From: an uncultured Ruminococcus sp.
Lineage (GTDB): Bacteria; Bacillota; Clostridia; Oscillospirales; Ruminococcaceae
Assembly: GCA_945876405.1 (NCBI GenBank)
Contig: CAMCOJ010000155.1
Span: 1-5,685 of the forward strand
Length of the DNA: 5,685 nucleotides
Direction: 5' to 3'
A program made the translations under genes and the position numbers. Below the pieces are notes generated by a model. That model saw only the letters and a program-made list of their open reading frames with translations, was not told the DNA's origin and searched no databases. The stretch's first letter is position 1. Every line of letters begins with the position of its first letter. This document shows, in pieces, positions 1 to 5,685 of this stretch.

Positions 1-238
1 GAAGTAACGCAACGTGTCTTGCTCTCTTGATAGCCTTTGTAAGTTCACGCTGGTGGAAAGCACATGTGCCTGTTACACGTCTTGGAAGAATCTTAGCTCT
101 GTCAGTCATGCACTTTCTGAGCTTAGCAACATCCTTATAGTCGATAACTTCTACACGATCAACGCAGAATGAGCAAACCTTCTTGCGAGGTCTCTTTGCG
201 TTACGAGGACTTCTTTCTCTGTCCTTTTCCTTTTCCAT
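1..238 (-). CDS. rpsR: 30S ribosomal protein S18, C-terminus cut by window edge
   Basis: S18 is a small-subunit ribosomal protein that binds 16S rRNA in the platform as a partner of S6. I translated this frame by hand: 79 complete codons are open to the window edge, and the sequence ends in RARHVALL. Bacterial S18 usually ends a few residues after this block, so only about ten residues should be missing. Diagnostic stretches are VEVIDYKD (29-36), [15 protein letters not shown] (40-54) and [19 protein letters not shown] (57-75). The N-terminus is very basic. Four cysteines (C22 and C25 as CSFC, C43, C59) fit the zinc-binding C+ form of S18. The ATG at 238-236 has a strong GAGGAGGG ribosome binding site at 252-245, six bases upstream. 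It is the third gene of the rpsF-ssb-rpsR operon, 49 bases after ssb, with no terminator or obvious promoter in the gap. Confidence 0.96.
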   Translation of the reverse strand, partial: MEKEKDRERSPRNAKRPRKKVCSFCVDRVEVIDYKDVAKLRKCMTDRAKILPRRVTGTCAFHQRELTKAIKRARHVALL

Positions 239-287
239 GATTAACCCTCCTCAACACTAAAATATACTTGTACGAAAATTTGTTACA

Positions 288-758
288 TCAGAAAGGAACG
301 TCACCGTCACTCAGGATTTCTTCAAAGTCACCTAAGTCACCAATCTGAACTGATTCATTAGCTGCCGGTGCAGCAGAAGCGTTGTTCTGCTGATATGAAG
401 GCTGCTGGAAATTACCTGAAGGAGCGTTCTGTGAAGCTGATTTGGATTCACCGAATGATACTCTGTCAGCCTGAACTTCCATAGCATAGTGCTTAACTCC
501 GTTTGCATCAGTATAGTCTGCATTACGAAGTGAACCTTCAACTATAATCATCTTACCTTTGGAGAAATACTTGCTGACAAACTCAGCCTGCTGTCTCCAT
601 GCAACGATTGAAATGAAATCAGCCTGTCTTTCACCGCTGTTTGAAGTATAACCTCTGTCCACAGCGATTCTGAAACGGCAAACGGAAATGTTACTAGGAG
701 TCTGTCTCAATTCTGGATCTGCAACCAGTCTACCCATGAGAATTACCTTATTAAACAT
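288..758 (-). CDS. ssb: Single-stranded DNA-binding protein (SSB)
   Basis: This replication protein coats single-stranded DNA as a tetramer and recruits replication, recombination and repair proteins through its C-terminal tip. The 156-residue product has the standard layout. Residues 1-105 form an OB-fold opening with MFNKVILMGRLVADPELR; W54 and F60 fall at the same positions as the DNA-stacking residues of E. coli SSB. Residues 106-140 are a flexible linker rich in Q, N, S, A and P. The acidic tail ends in DGDVPF, the usual partner-docking tip. The ATG at 758-756 is supported by AGGAGG at 768-763, four bases upstream. It lies 20 bases after rpsF in the classic rpsF-ssb-rpsR arrangement, which argues that it is the housekeeping chromosomal copy rather than a plasmid or phage SSB. 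No domain is missing. Confidence 0.97.
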   Translation of the reverse strand: MFNKVILMGRLVADPELRQTPSNISVCRFRIAVDRGYTSNSGERQADFISIVAWRQQAEFVSKYFSKGKMIIVEGSLRNADYTDANGVKHYAMEVQADRVSFGESKSASQNAPSGNFQQPSYQQNNASAAPAANESVQIGDLGDFEEILSDGDVPF

Positions 759-778
759 ATTTCCTCCTTTTCTGCTGC

Positions 779-1078
779 TTACTTAGCAACTGCAACTGTT
801 ACTAAAGAACGAAGAACGTTTTCGTTGATGTTAAGTCTTCTTTCGATCTCTACCGGGTAATCCGGTGTAGATTCGAAGTTGTAAAGAACATAATAACCTT
901 CAGTTTCATCCTCGATCTCGTAAGCGAGCTTACGCTTACCCCATTCATCTACTGAATTGAGTGTAGCATGTCTTTCGATTCTTTCTTTGAACTTTTCTAC
1001 GAGTTCCTTGATTCCTTCTTCGCCAAGCTTTGTGTTGAAGATAACCATTAATTCGTAAGTTTCTTTAACCTTTGCCAT
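779..1078 (-). CDS. rpsF: 30S ribosomal protein S6
   Basis: S6 is a platform protein of the 30S subunit that binds 16S rRNA together with S18. The product is 99 residues, normal for Firmicute S6. Family blocks are clear: YELMVIFN near the N-terminus, then WGKRKLAYEIEDETEGYYVLYNF in the middle and IERRLNINENVLRSLV near the end. These match the ferredoxin-like fold of S6. The ATG at 1078-1076 has a near-ideal AAGGAGGTG ribosome binding site at 1095-1087, eight bases upstream. It is the first gene of the operon, about 53 bases downstream of the transcription start predicted from the consensus promoter. The leader can fold so as to mask this ribosome binding site (see the leader entry), which suggests translational feedback. 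S6:S18 autoregulation is known in other bacteria but is only inferred here. Confidence 0.97.
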   Translation of the reverse strand: MAKVKETYELMVIFNTKLGEEGIKELVEKFKERIERHATLNSVDEWGKRKLAYEIEDETEGYYVLYNFESTPDYPVEIERRLNINENVLRSLVTVAVAK

Positions 1079-1090
1079 TATAACTGCACC

Positions 1091-1127
1091 TCCTTCTGGA
1101 TTTCGCCCACAATTGTGTGAGCAAGGA
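1091..1127 (-). promoter_or_regulatory. rpsF leader hairpin that may mask the ribosome binding site
   Basis: In the short 5' leader, the RNA segment GCUCACA (1122-1116) can pair with UGUGGGC (1111-1105) in a seven-pair stem, including one G-U pair, closed by a CAAU loop. Just outside it, UCCUU (1127-1123) is complementary to AAGGA (1095-1091), the core of the rpsF ribosome binding site. Forming both helices would hide the site. This is seen by eye and no folding energy was calculated. The leader lacks the CCG element I recall from the published S6:S18 mRNA motif, so it may be a divergent form, or simply a structured leader. Confidence 0.45.
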
Positions 1128-1137
1128 TAACATGTTA

Positions 1138-1166
1138 ATTATATCATTTTCGACACTCTGTGTCAA
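1138..1166 (-). promoter_or_regulatory. Consensus sigma-A promoter of rpsF-ssb-rpsR
   Basis: Read on the minus strand, a perfect -35 box TTGACA (1166-1161) is followed by a 17-base spacer and a perfect -10 box TATAAT (1143-1138). Transcription should start near the G at 1131, giving a leader of about 53 bases before the rpsF ATG. Both hexamers at full consensus with ideal spacing imply high constitutive expression, as expected for a ribosomal protein operon. The -35 box lies ten bases beyond the T-tract of the upstream gene's terminator. Confidence 0.9.
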
Positions 1167-1175
1167 GAGGTTTTT

Positions 1176-1222
1176 AAAAAAAAATGCAGGATTTTACAAT
1201 ATTATTTTTGTAAATCCTGCAG
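1176..1222 (-). terminator. Intrinsic terminator of the RING/DUF2628 gene
   Basis: Arms 1185-1199 and 1208-1221 are complementary (TGCAGGATTT... with ...AAATCCTGCA), with a one-base bulge and a loop of about eight AT-rich bases. In the minus-strand transcript the hairpin is followed by nine consecutive U residues (1184-1176). It starts seven bases after the stop of the RING/DUF2628 gene and ends just before the rpsF promoter, separating the two transcription units. On the plus strand there is no gene for it to serve. Confidence 0.9.
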
Positions 1223-1228
1223 TATTTT

Positions 1229-2221
1229 TTATGCAAGCAGCATAAGTACAAAAATCATAGTACTTACGAGAAACATCTGAATGAGTACCATTCCAACAAC
1301 AGCAACCACGCTTATTCCGCCTGATGTTTTAATAACTGTTCTGTACTTAAGATAATCCGGAACCTGTTTTCTTAATTTTTTAAGTTTTGTAACCGTATGC
1401 CTGAAATAAATCTGATTCGCAAGCAGACTGAATACAACCCGCAGTGCCACATCAAGTGAATTTGCTGTATTTACCACTGAAGGACTGAACGCATGGTCAG
1501 AAGCAAACTTTATAAGATTTGAGTAGATACCGGCTGCGTATGGAAAACCCATGGTATCCATCTGGGATATAACTTCAAAATATGATGGTATCTGCAGAAT
1601 AAACCTCAGAATAAGTACAGCAATTGCTTCAGGATACATTTTTCTCGAGGCACAGTAGAATTCCGGGAAAAAAAATGCAAAAAAGTTCAATGAAAACTTG
1701 ACAGCAGCCTTTTTTAGTCTTCTGAAGGAAAGCATATAGTAAAGCTTATTGTTCTTTGCGTAATCAGCCATCTCTCCGATTGTTATACCTGAACCCTCAT
1801 CCATTATTTCCATTGGATTCATACCAAAATAATCTGCATCCGCATCCAGTTCGATACGAACAACCTTATCATCTGAAAGATCTATCTTTCTGCATTCACG
1901 ACCGGAAAAATCCGATCCGCAGTTTCTGCACTTTTCTGCATCCTGTGGATTTATGAACGAACAGTCCGGACATACTTTTTTTACTGCGTCTTTTTTTATC
2001 TTCATTTTGAAAGACTCAGCCATCCAGCTGCCACCAGATTCATGAAGCTCATGATTTATACAGCCGTTCTTTTCCCTGTAGCACTCTCTGTGATAAGGAG
2101 TACCGCAGTCAGGGCATACTACTATGTCATCGGAATCTGTAAATTCTGATTCGCATACAATACATTTTTCACCATTATATGATATCATAATTATCAGCCG
2201 TCTTATAAACGGCACAAACAC
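1229..2221 (-). CDS. RING-like zinc finger, zinc-ribbon and DUF2628 membrane protein
   Basis: This protein of up to 330 residues has unknown function. Residues 18-60 form a prokaryotic RING-like module: C20-x2-C23, C36-x2-C39, H44-x2-C47, then C54 with H57 or H60, enough ligands for two zinc ions. A zinc ribbon follows (C84-x2-C87-x10-C98-x2-C101), then an acidic linker (112-145). The segment ITIGEMADYAKNNKLYYMLSF (146-166) leads into a hydrophobic half (176-330) with NFFAFFFPEFYCASRKMYPEA, the signature I associate with DUF2628. Membrane segments are likely near 197-216, 256-274 and 302-329, so the zinc modules probably face the cytoplasm. The start is uncertain. GTG at 2221 (or in-frame GTG at 2215) follows AGAGGGG at 2231-2225, while ATG at 2188 has no good ribosome binding site but would give a 319-residue protein beginning MISYNGEKCIVC, closer to how such proteins usually begin. 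It appears monocistronic. Ubiquitin-ligase activity cannot be assumed from the RING-like fold. Confidence 0.85.
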   Translation of the reverse strand: MFVPFIRRLIIMISYNGEKCIVCESEFTDSDDIVVCPDCGTPYHRECYREKNGCINHELHESGGSWMAESFKMKIKKDAVKKVCPDCSFINPQDAEKCRNCGSDFSGRECRKIDLSDDKVVRIELDADADYFGMNPMEIMDEGSGITIGEMADYAKNNKLYYMLSFRRLKKAAVKFSLNFFAFFFPEFYCASRKMYPEAIAVLILRFILQIPSYFEVISQMDTMGFPYAAGIYSNLIKFASDHAFSPSVVNTANSLDVALRVVFSLLANQIYFRHTVTKLKKLRKQVPDYLKYRTVIKTSGGISVVAVVGMVLIQMFLVSTMIFVLMLLA

Positions 2222-2254
2222 CTTCCCCTCTGAAACACAAGTACTTATTCAGAT

Positions 2255-2283
2255 ATTATAACATATTATGAAATTATTTTCAA
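2255..2283 (-). promoter_or_regulatory. Promoter of the RING/DUF2628 gene
   Basis: On the minus strand, TTGAAA (2283-2278) and a perfect TATAAT (2260-2255) are separated by 17 bases. A TG one base upstream of the -10 box makes it an extended -10 promoter. Transcription would start near 2248, about 27 bases before the GTG start and 60 before the ATG alternative. It lies downstream of the eno terminator, so the gene is an independent transcription unit. Confidence 0.75.
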
Positions 2284-2329
2284 TTATTTTTTAATATTTT
2301 TTGTTTGATGTCAGCGGGCATAAACATAC

Positions 2330-2377
2330 AAAAGAACACAGAAAGTACTTTTAAGTCAACACTTTCTGTGTTCTTTT
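2330..2377 (-). terminator. Intrinsic terminator of eno, 17-bp perfect stem
   Basis: Arms AAAAGAACACAGAAAGT (2330-2346) and 2361-2377 are exact reverse complements over 17 bases, around a 14-base loop. The stem begins 14 bases after the enolase stop codon. The 3' arm ends in UUCUUUU, and the following RNA is only moderately U-rich (GUAUGUUUAUG), so termination relies on the terminal UUUU of the arm itself. The outer A/T pairs mean it could also stop plus-strand transcription. It separates eno from the next gene. Confidence 0.8.
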
Positions 2378-2391
2378 CAAACTCTGTGCCG

Positions 2392-3690
2392 TTAAATTCT
2401 TTTTACTCCGAAAGTCTTCATGCCGGGATATACCGCTGATTTTCCAAGCTGCTCCTCAATTCTAAGCAGCTGATTATATTTTGATGTTCTCTCCGCTCTG
2501 CAGGGTGCTCCTGATTTTATCTGTCCGGTACACAAAGCAACTGAAAGATCAGAAATAAAGGTATCCGCTGTCTCACCGCTGCGATGTGATGCTATAGCTG
2601 TATATCCGGCTTTATGAGCCATCTTAACAGCTTCAATGGTTTCGGAAACAGTTCCTATCTGATTCAGTTTTATAAGAACTGAATTTCCGCACCTGTGTTC
2701 AATACCTCTTGCTATTCTCTTAGTATTGGTTACAAAAAGATCATCCCCGACAAGCTGAACATTGCTTCCAAGCTCCTTTGTAAGCTGACTCCAGCCCGGC
2801 CAGTCATCTTCATCGAGGGCATCTTCTATAGAAATAACAGGATATCTGTCACAAAGATTTTTCCAGTGCTGTATAAGTTCTTCGGAAGTATACACTTTTC
2901 CCGACTTAGGCAGAACATATCTTCCCTTTTCTGAGCTTTTCCACTCACTTGCAGCTGCGTCAAGTGCAATCATAAAATCTTTTCCTGGTTCATATCCGGC
3001 TGCCTTAACTGCTTCAAGAATAGTAATAATGGCTTCCTCATCGCTGTTCAGATCAGGTGCAAAACCACCCTCGTCTCCTACAGAAACTGACTGACCCTTT
3101 GATTTTAGTATCGACGCAAGATAATGATACACTTCTGTACACTGCCTTAATGCTTCAGAGAAATTCTCTGCCCCCACAGGCATTATCATAAATTCCTGCA
3201 CATCAACTGTATTGGAAGCATGGGCTCCGCCGTTGAGGATATTCATCATGGGAACAGGCATGATATTTGCCTGTGCACCACCGAGAAATCTGTACAGTGG
3301 TATACCGTAGAACTTTGCTGCTGCTTTTGTACATGCAGATGAAACTGCAAGAAGTGAATTTGCACCCAGATTTGACTTTTCCGGTGTTCCATCTTCTTTT
3401 TTCATATATTCATCTATCGCATAAATATCAGAAGCATCCTTTCCTTCAAGCAGCGGTCCTATAACATTATTTATATTCCCTGCCGCTCTGGTCACACCTT
3501 TTCCGAGGTATCTTTTTTCGTCTCCGTCCCTGAGTTCAAGTGCTTCAAATTCTCCTGTTGATGCTCCGCTCGGAGCTGTTCCTCTGGCTAAGGTTCCGTC
3601 TGTGAGAAGAACCACTGCTTCTACGGTTGGATTTCCGCGTGAATCAATTATTTCACGTCCGGTAATCTTCTTTATTTCCGGTTTTTTCAA
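2392..3690 (-). CDS. eno: Enolase (phosphopyruvate hydratase), TTG start
   Basis: Enolase is a cytoplasmic, Mg2+-dependent glycolytic enzyme that interconverts 2-phosphoglycerate and phosphoenolpyruvate. Starting at TTG 3690-3688 gives 432 residues, the usual bacterial length, beginning [21 protein letters not shown]. In that numbering the active site is complete and nearly matches E. coli positions: S41 loop (PSGAST), H157, E166, E207, metal ligands D244, E289 and D316, catalytic K341, H369-R370-S371 in HRSGET, and K392. The N-terminal domain covers about 1-130 and the TIM-barrel the rest. The frame is open up to an ATG at 3723, but that codon sits in the upstream terminator hairpin and adds an atypical [11 protein letters not shown]; the TTG has a ribosome binding site (AAGAAGGA, 3706-3699) eight bases away. 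No other glycolytic gene is adjacent. I found no convincing promoter between the upstream hairpin and the start. Confidence 0.97.
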   Translation of the reverse strand: MKKPEIKKITGREIIDSRGNPTVEAVVLLTDGTLARGTAPSGASTGEFEALELRDGDEKRYLGKGVTRAAGNINNVIGPLLEGKDASDIYAIDEYMKKEDGTPEKSNLGANSLLAVSSACTKAAAKFYGIPLYRFLGGAQANIMPVPMMNILNGGAHASNTVDVQEFMIMPVGAENFSEALRQCTEVYHYLASILKSKGQSVSVGDEGGFAPDLNSDEEAIITILEAVKAAGYEPGKDFMIALDAAASEWKSSEKGRYVLPKSGKVYTSEELIQHWKNLCDRYPVISIEDALDEDDWPGWSQLTKELGSNVQLVGDDLFVTNTKRIARGIEHRCGNSVLIKLNQIGTVSETIEAVKMAHKAGYTAIASHRSGETADTFISDLSVALCTGQIKSGAPCRAERTSKYNQLLRIEEQLGKSAVYPGMKTFGVKRI

Positions 3691-3698
3691 AATTGTTT

Positions 3699-3706
3699 TC
3701 CTTCTT
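3699..3706 (-). promoter_or_regulatory. Ribosome binding site that sets the eno TTG start
   Basis: AAGAAGGA on the minus strand lies eight bases before the TTG at 3690. It cannot serve the in-frame ATG at 3723, which lies upstream of it. Together with the 432-residue length and the E. coli-like residue numbering, it fixes TTG as the likely start. Confidence 0.8.
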
Positions 3707-3708
3707 TC

Positions 3709-3750
3709 AAAAAAATAAAACATGGATGCAGTTTACATCCATGTTTTATT
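3709..3750 (-). terminator. Intrinsic terminator after the EAL gene, just upstream of eno
   Basis: Arms 3714-3728 (AATAAAACATGGATG) and 3736-3750 are exact complements over 15 bases around a seven-base loop. In the minus-strand transcript the stem runs into U-rich RNA: seven consecutive U residues at 3715-3709, the first two of them the base of the stem. It begins 25 bases after the EAL gene stop and ends only three bases before the eno ribosome binding site. It should end the EAL transcript, but it may also act as an attenuator in the eno leader if the eno promoter lies further upstream. Confidence 0.85.
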
Positions 3751-3775
3751 ATCTGAAATATACCGGATTTTATTC

Positions 3776-5685
3776 TCAGCTCACCATCTGGTTTTCAAGT
3801 ATAAATTTTACAAATTCATCCTCCGGAAGAGGACGGGAGAAATAATATCCCTGAATATAGTCGCATCCAAGGCTGGTGAATCTGTCAAGCATCTCCCTTG
3901 TTTCGACACCTTCAACAACTATCTTCATATTCATGGCCTTCATCATATGTACTGAACTTTCAGTTACAAGATCAAGTTTTTCATTTTCACCGGTTCTTGT
4001 AAATATCCTGTCAAGCTTGCCTATCTTAAACGGAAGATCCGCTATCCTGCTCATATTGGAATAACCTGTCCCGAAGTCATCAAGTGAAAAGTCAAAACCT
4101 GCATCAGTAAGAAGCTTAATGTTCTCATCCATAATATTGTGTTCATGTGAGGCTGCCGTTTCAGTTATTTCAAGTACTATGCTCTTCGGCGGCACACCGT
4201 ATCTTGCAAGAATCTCCTGTATCTCGCCTGTAAGATTGCTGTTCATGCACTGTACTGCAGAGAGATTTACGTCTATAAAACTAATGCTGAGTTTTCTGAA
4301 TTGTTCCGATGAGATAAACCTGCAGACTTCTTCAAGGACATATTTTCCTATTCTGTGAATACTGCCGTTTTTTTCGGCTGCAGGAATAAAAAGTTCAGGT
4401 GATACAAAACTGTATTCATCATCATAGAGTCTTATAAGTGCTTCGGCACAGACAAATCTCTTTTCAGAAACTGAATAGATAGGCTGATAGTATACCTTAA
4501 ACCTGTTTTCTGCAATCGCTTTGTTTATAATTGTTTCTATGTTTAGCTGAATGCTGTAGTTTCTGTTGTTGATTATATCAGAAGCTTCATACAGCTTATC
4601 AGCTGAACTGCCCTTGTCAATGAAATTATTGATAAAGAGGTTAATGCTCTCAAAACTGTCTATATCCTCCGGACACCTTACACTGCACACACTGACATCA
4701 CAATTCAGGGAAATTTCAGAAACTACGATAGGATTTCTGAGATATTCCATCACTTCATTAAGATATCCGGATATTCTGTCGTGATATTCCGCCTCGGAAA
4801 TAATACATATCATTCCGCGTTTCTGAAAATAAATATCCGTATTTTTCATCTTCATGGACTCAGACTTTTCGTACAGAAAAGACACTATTTTTCTCATAAT
4901 TGCAGAGACATCTTCACTGCTTATATAGTCCAGCATATTCTGATAGTTTATTATCTTAATGAGTATCATATCAACAGGTTTACCTGTTATGAACATTCTC
5001 TTTGTGTCGGAAATAAGTGCAGTTTCATTTCTTGCGCCTGTTTCGACATCCAGAAATTCCTCAGGTCTCTGAACAATAGTCGAAACGAACATTATGCTTA
5101 TGGCATTCATGAATATCTCGATTATCATTTCAGGGAATAACAGCTGTATGAAAGCTGAAAATACGCTTACCGGAACAACCAGCATAAGTGCAATCCATCT
5201 GTCAAACGCAACAGTTTTACGATATTTAAAAAGGTAATACATGCCGAATACAATATAAAATGCTTTACTGATATAGAGCACCAGAAACATTTCTCCGCGC
5301 TTATATATCCCGTTTTCATCAAATGTAAACAGACATCCGTTAAACAAATTAACAACAAGCAGTACAGCTACAGCTGCAAGAGGAATCCAGTATGCTGTTT
5401 TCAGTAAACGCCGGTTTCGCACAAGATGCATACTGTCGGTTATAGCTATTATATATACAGAATACATCGCCCCGGTCAGATTATGAAAAAAAAGATATCC
5501 GATATTTGCAAAATACTTTAGTGGTATTAATTCTGAAGTTACATTGTCAAGTCTCACTGCTACTACATCAAAAGCTGAACTGAAAAAAACCGAAAGAAGC
5601 ATCATAAAATAAATCTTTCCAAGTTTTCCTTTGTGAATTTTGCGGACCAGTGTAGAAAAAATGAGAACTGCACAAACAGCCATTC
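3776..5685 (-). CDS. Membrane-bound cyclic-di-GMP phosphodiesterase (EAL), 5' end cut
   Basis: This is a predicted c-di-GMP-specific phosphodiesterase, hydrolysing c-di-GMP to pGpG at the inner face of the membrane. Numbering from the first ATG in the window (5683), residues 1-204 hold about seven hydrophobic segments (1-14, 24-44, 58-82, 97-113, 131-153, 163-183, 186-204). Residues 205-370 look like a degenerate GGDEF domain: DVETGARN (212-219) resembles its entry motif, but the signature place reads KRGMICII. The EAL domain (380-632) has all the catalytic and metal-binding residues: Q400, E414-A-L-x-R418, N473, E505 and E508, D535-D536 in DDFGTGYSN, K556, E591 in VEGVET, and Q611. It should therefore be active. 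The reading frame is open to the window edge and the first membrane segment looks clipped, so the true start is probably outside. What the membrane domain senses is not evident. A terminator follows the gene. Confidence 0.93.
   Translation of the reverse strand, partial: MAVCAVLIFSTLVRKIHKGKLGKIYFMMLLSVFFSSAFDVVAVRLDNVTSELIPLKYFANIGYLFFHNLTGAMYSVYIIAITDSMHLVRNRRLLKTAYWIPLAAVAVLLVVNLFNGCLFTFDENGIYKRGEMFLVLYISKAFYIVFGMYYLFKYRKTVAFDRWIALMLVVPVSVFSAFIQLLFPEMIIEIFMNAISIMFVSTIVQRPEEFLDVETGARNETALISDTKRMFITGKPVDMILIKIINYQNMLDYISSEDVSAIMRKIVSFLYEKSESMKMKNTDIYFQKRGMICIISEAEYHDRISGYLNEVMEYLRNPIVVSEISLNCDVSVCSVRCPEDIDSFESINLFINNFIDKGSSADKLYEASDIINNRNYSIQLNIETIINKAIAENRFKVYYQPIYSVSEKRFVCAEALIRLYDDEYSFVSPELFIPAAEKNGSIHRIGKYVLEEVCRFISSEQFRKLSISFIDVNLSAVQCMNSNLTGEIQEILARYGVPPKSIVLEITETAASHEHNIMDENIKLLTDAGFDFSLDDFGTGYSNMSRIADLPFKIGKLDRIFTRTGENEKLDLVTESSVHMMKAMNMKIVVEGVETREMLDRFTSLGCDYIQGYYFSRPLPEDEFVKFILENQMVS

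Noticed and set aside
332..541. Minus-strand frame of 69 codons inside ssb
   Set aside because: It is an out-of-frame overlap with ssb, whose own frame matches SSB throughout.
1110..1132. Plus-strand text resembling the E. coli lac operator (AATTGTG, then AGC, then GGATAACA)
   Set aside because: It needs two insertions relative to lacO, lies in the transcribed leader of rpsF, and is better explained by the leader hairpin arms. No lacI or sugar gene is present.
1668..1675. Run of eight A (T on the coding strand) in the RING/DUF2628 gene, considered as a slippage or frameshift site
   Set aside because: The frame stays intact on both sides, and the run simply codes for the Phe-rich NFFAFFFP motif of the DUF2628 domain.
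1756..1956. Plus-strand open frame of 66 codons
   Set aside because: It lies wholly opposite the RING/DUF2628 coding region, with no ribosome binding site and no recognisable protein features; it is an antisense shadow.
3884..3889. Perfect TTGACA on the minus strand near the end of the EAL gene, considered as an eno promoter
   Set aside because: The nearest -10-like hexamer (TATATT) is 23 bases away, too far for a sigma-A promoter, and the bases code for conserved residues.
3722..3955. Plus-strand open frame of 77 codons starting in the terminator
   Set aside because: Its start lies in the hairpin stem and the rest is antisense to the EAL coding end; no ribosome binding site or family resemblance.
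4781..5140. Plus-strand open frame of 119 codons, the longest antisense frame
   Set aside because: It is fully antisense to the EAL gene, which has clear domain conservation, and its translation shows no motif.
5167..5358. Minus-strand frame of 63 codons rich in hydrophobic residues
   Set aside because: It is an alternative frame of the membrane-segment coding region of the EAL gene; the main frame is continuous and explains the sequence.

Overview
The window looks like chromosomal DNA from an anaerobic Clostridia-type Firmicute. A Ruminococcus-like member of the Oscillospiraceae is my best guess. The basis is moderate AT-richness, strong AGGAGG-type ribosome binding sites, the rpsF-ssb-rpsR gene order, and a prokaryotic RING-finger/DUF2628 membrane protein of a kind I associate with gut and rumen Clostridia. 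The genus is inference; the phylum-level placement is firmer. All genes read on the minus strand, so the biological order runs from position 5685 down to 1.

In transcription order: (1) 5685-3776 holds most of a membrane-anchored cyclic-di-GMP phosphodiesterase, with about seven membrane segments, a degenerate GGDEF-like domain and an EAL domain whose catalytic residues are all present. Its 5' end runs off the window, and a strong intrinsic terminator follows at 3750-3709. (2) 3690-2392 is enolase (eno). It probably starts at a TTG codon, because the only upstream ATG lies inside the preceding terminator hairpin. A 17-bp perfect hairpin follows at 2377-2330. (3) 2221-1229 encodes a RING-like zinc-binding, zinc-ribbon, DUF2628 membrane protein with its own promoter (TTGAAA-17-TATAAT) and terminator. 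(4) From 1166 leftward, a perfect consensus sigma-A promoter (TTGACA-17-TATAAT) drives the rpsF-ssb-rpsR operon for ribosomal protein S6, single-stranded DNA-binding protein and ribosomal protein S18. The end of rpsR runs off the left edge.

Most of this is housekeeping. The ribosomal/SSB operon supplies two neighbouring proteins of the 30S platform and the replication SSB, enolase serves glycolysis, and the EAL protein tunes second-messenger levels. The RING/DUF2628 protein is the least understood gene. I see no CRISPR array, mobile element, tRNA or rRNA, and no stretch over 300 bases lacks a gene. The points most worth a second look are the rpsF leader that can fold over its own ribosome binding site, the terminator-like hairpin just ahead of eno, and the RING/DUF2628 protein with its uncertain start. 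I do not see a convincing, wholly new multi-gene system.
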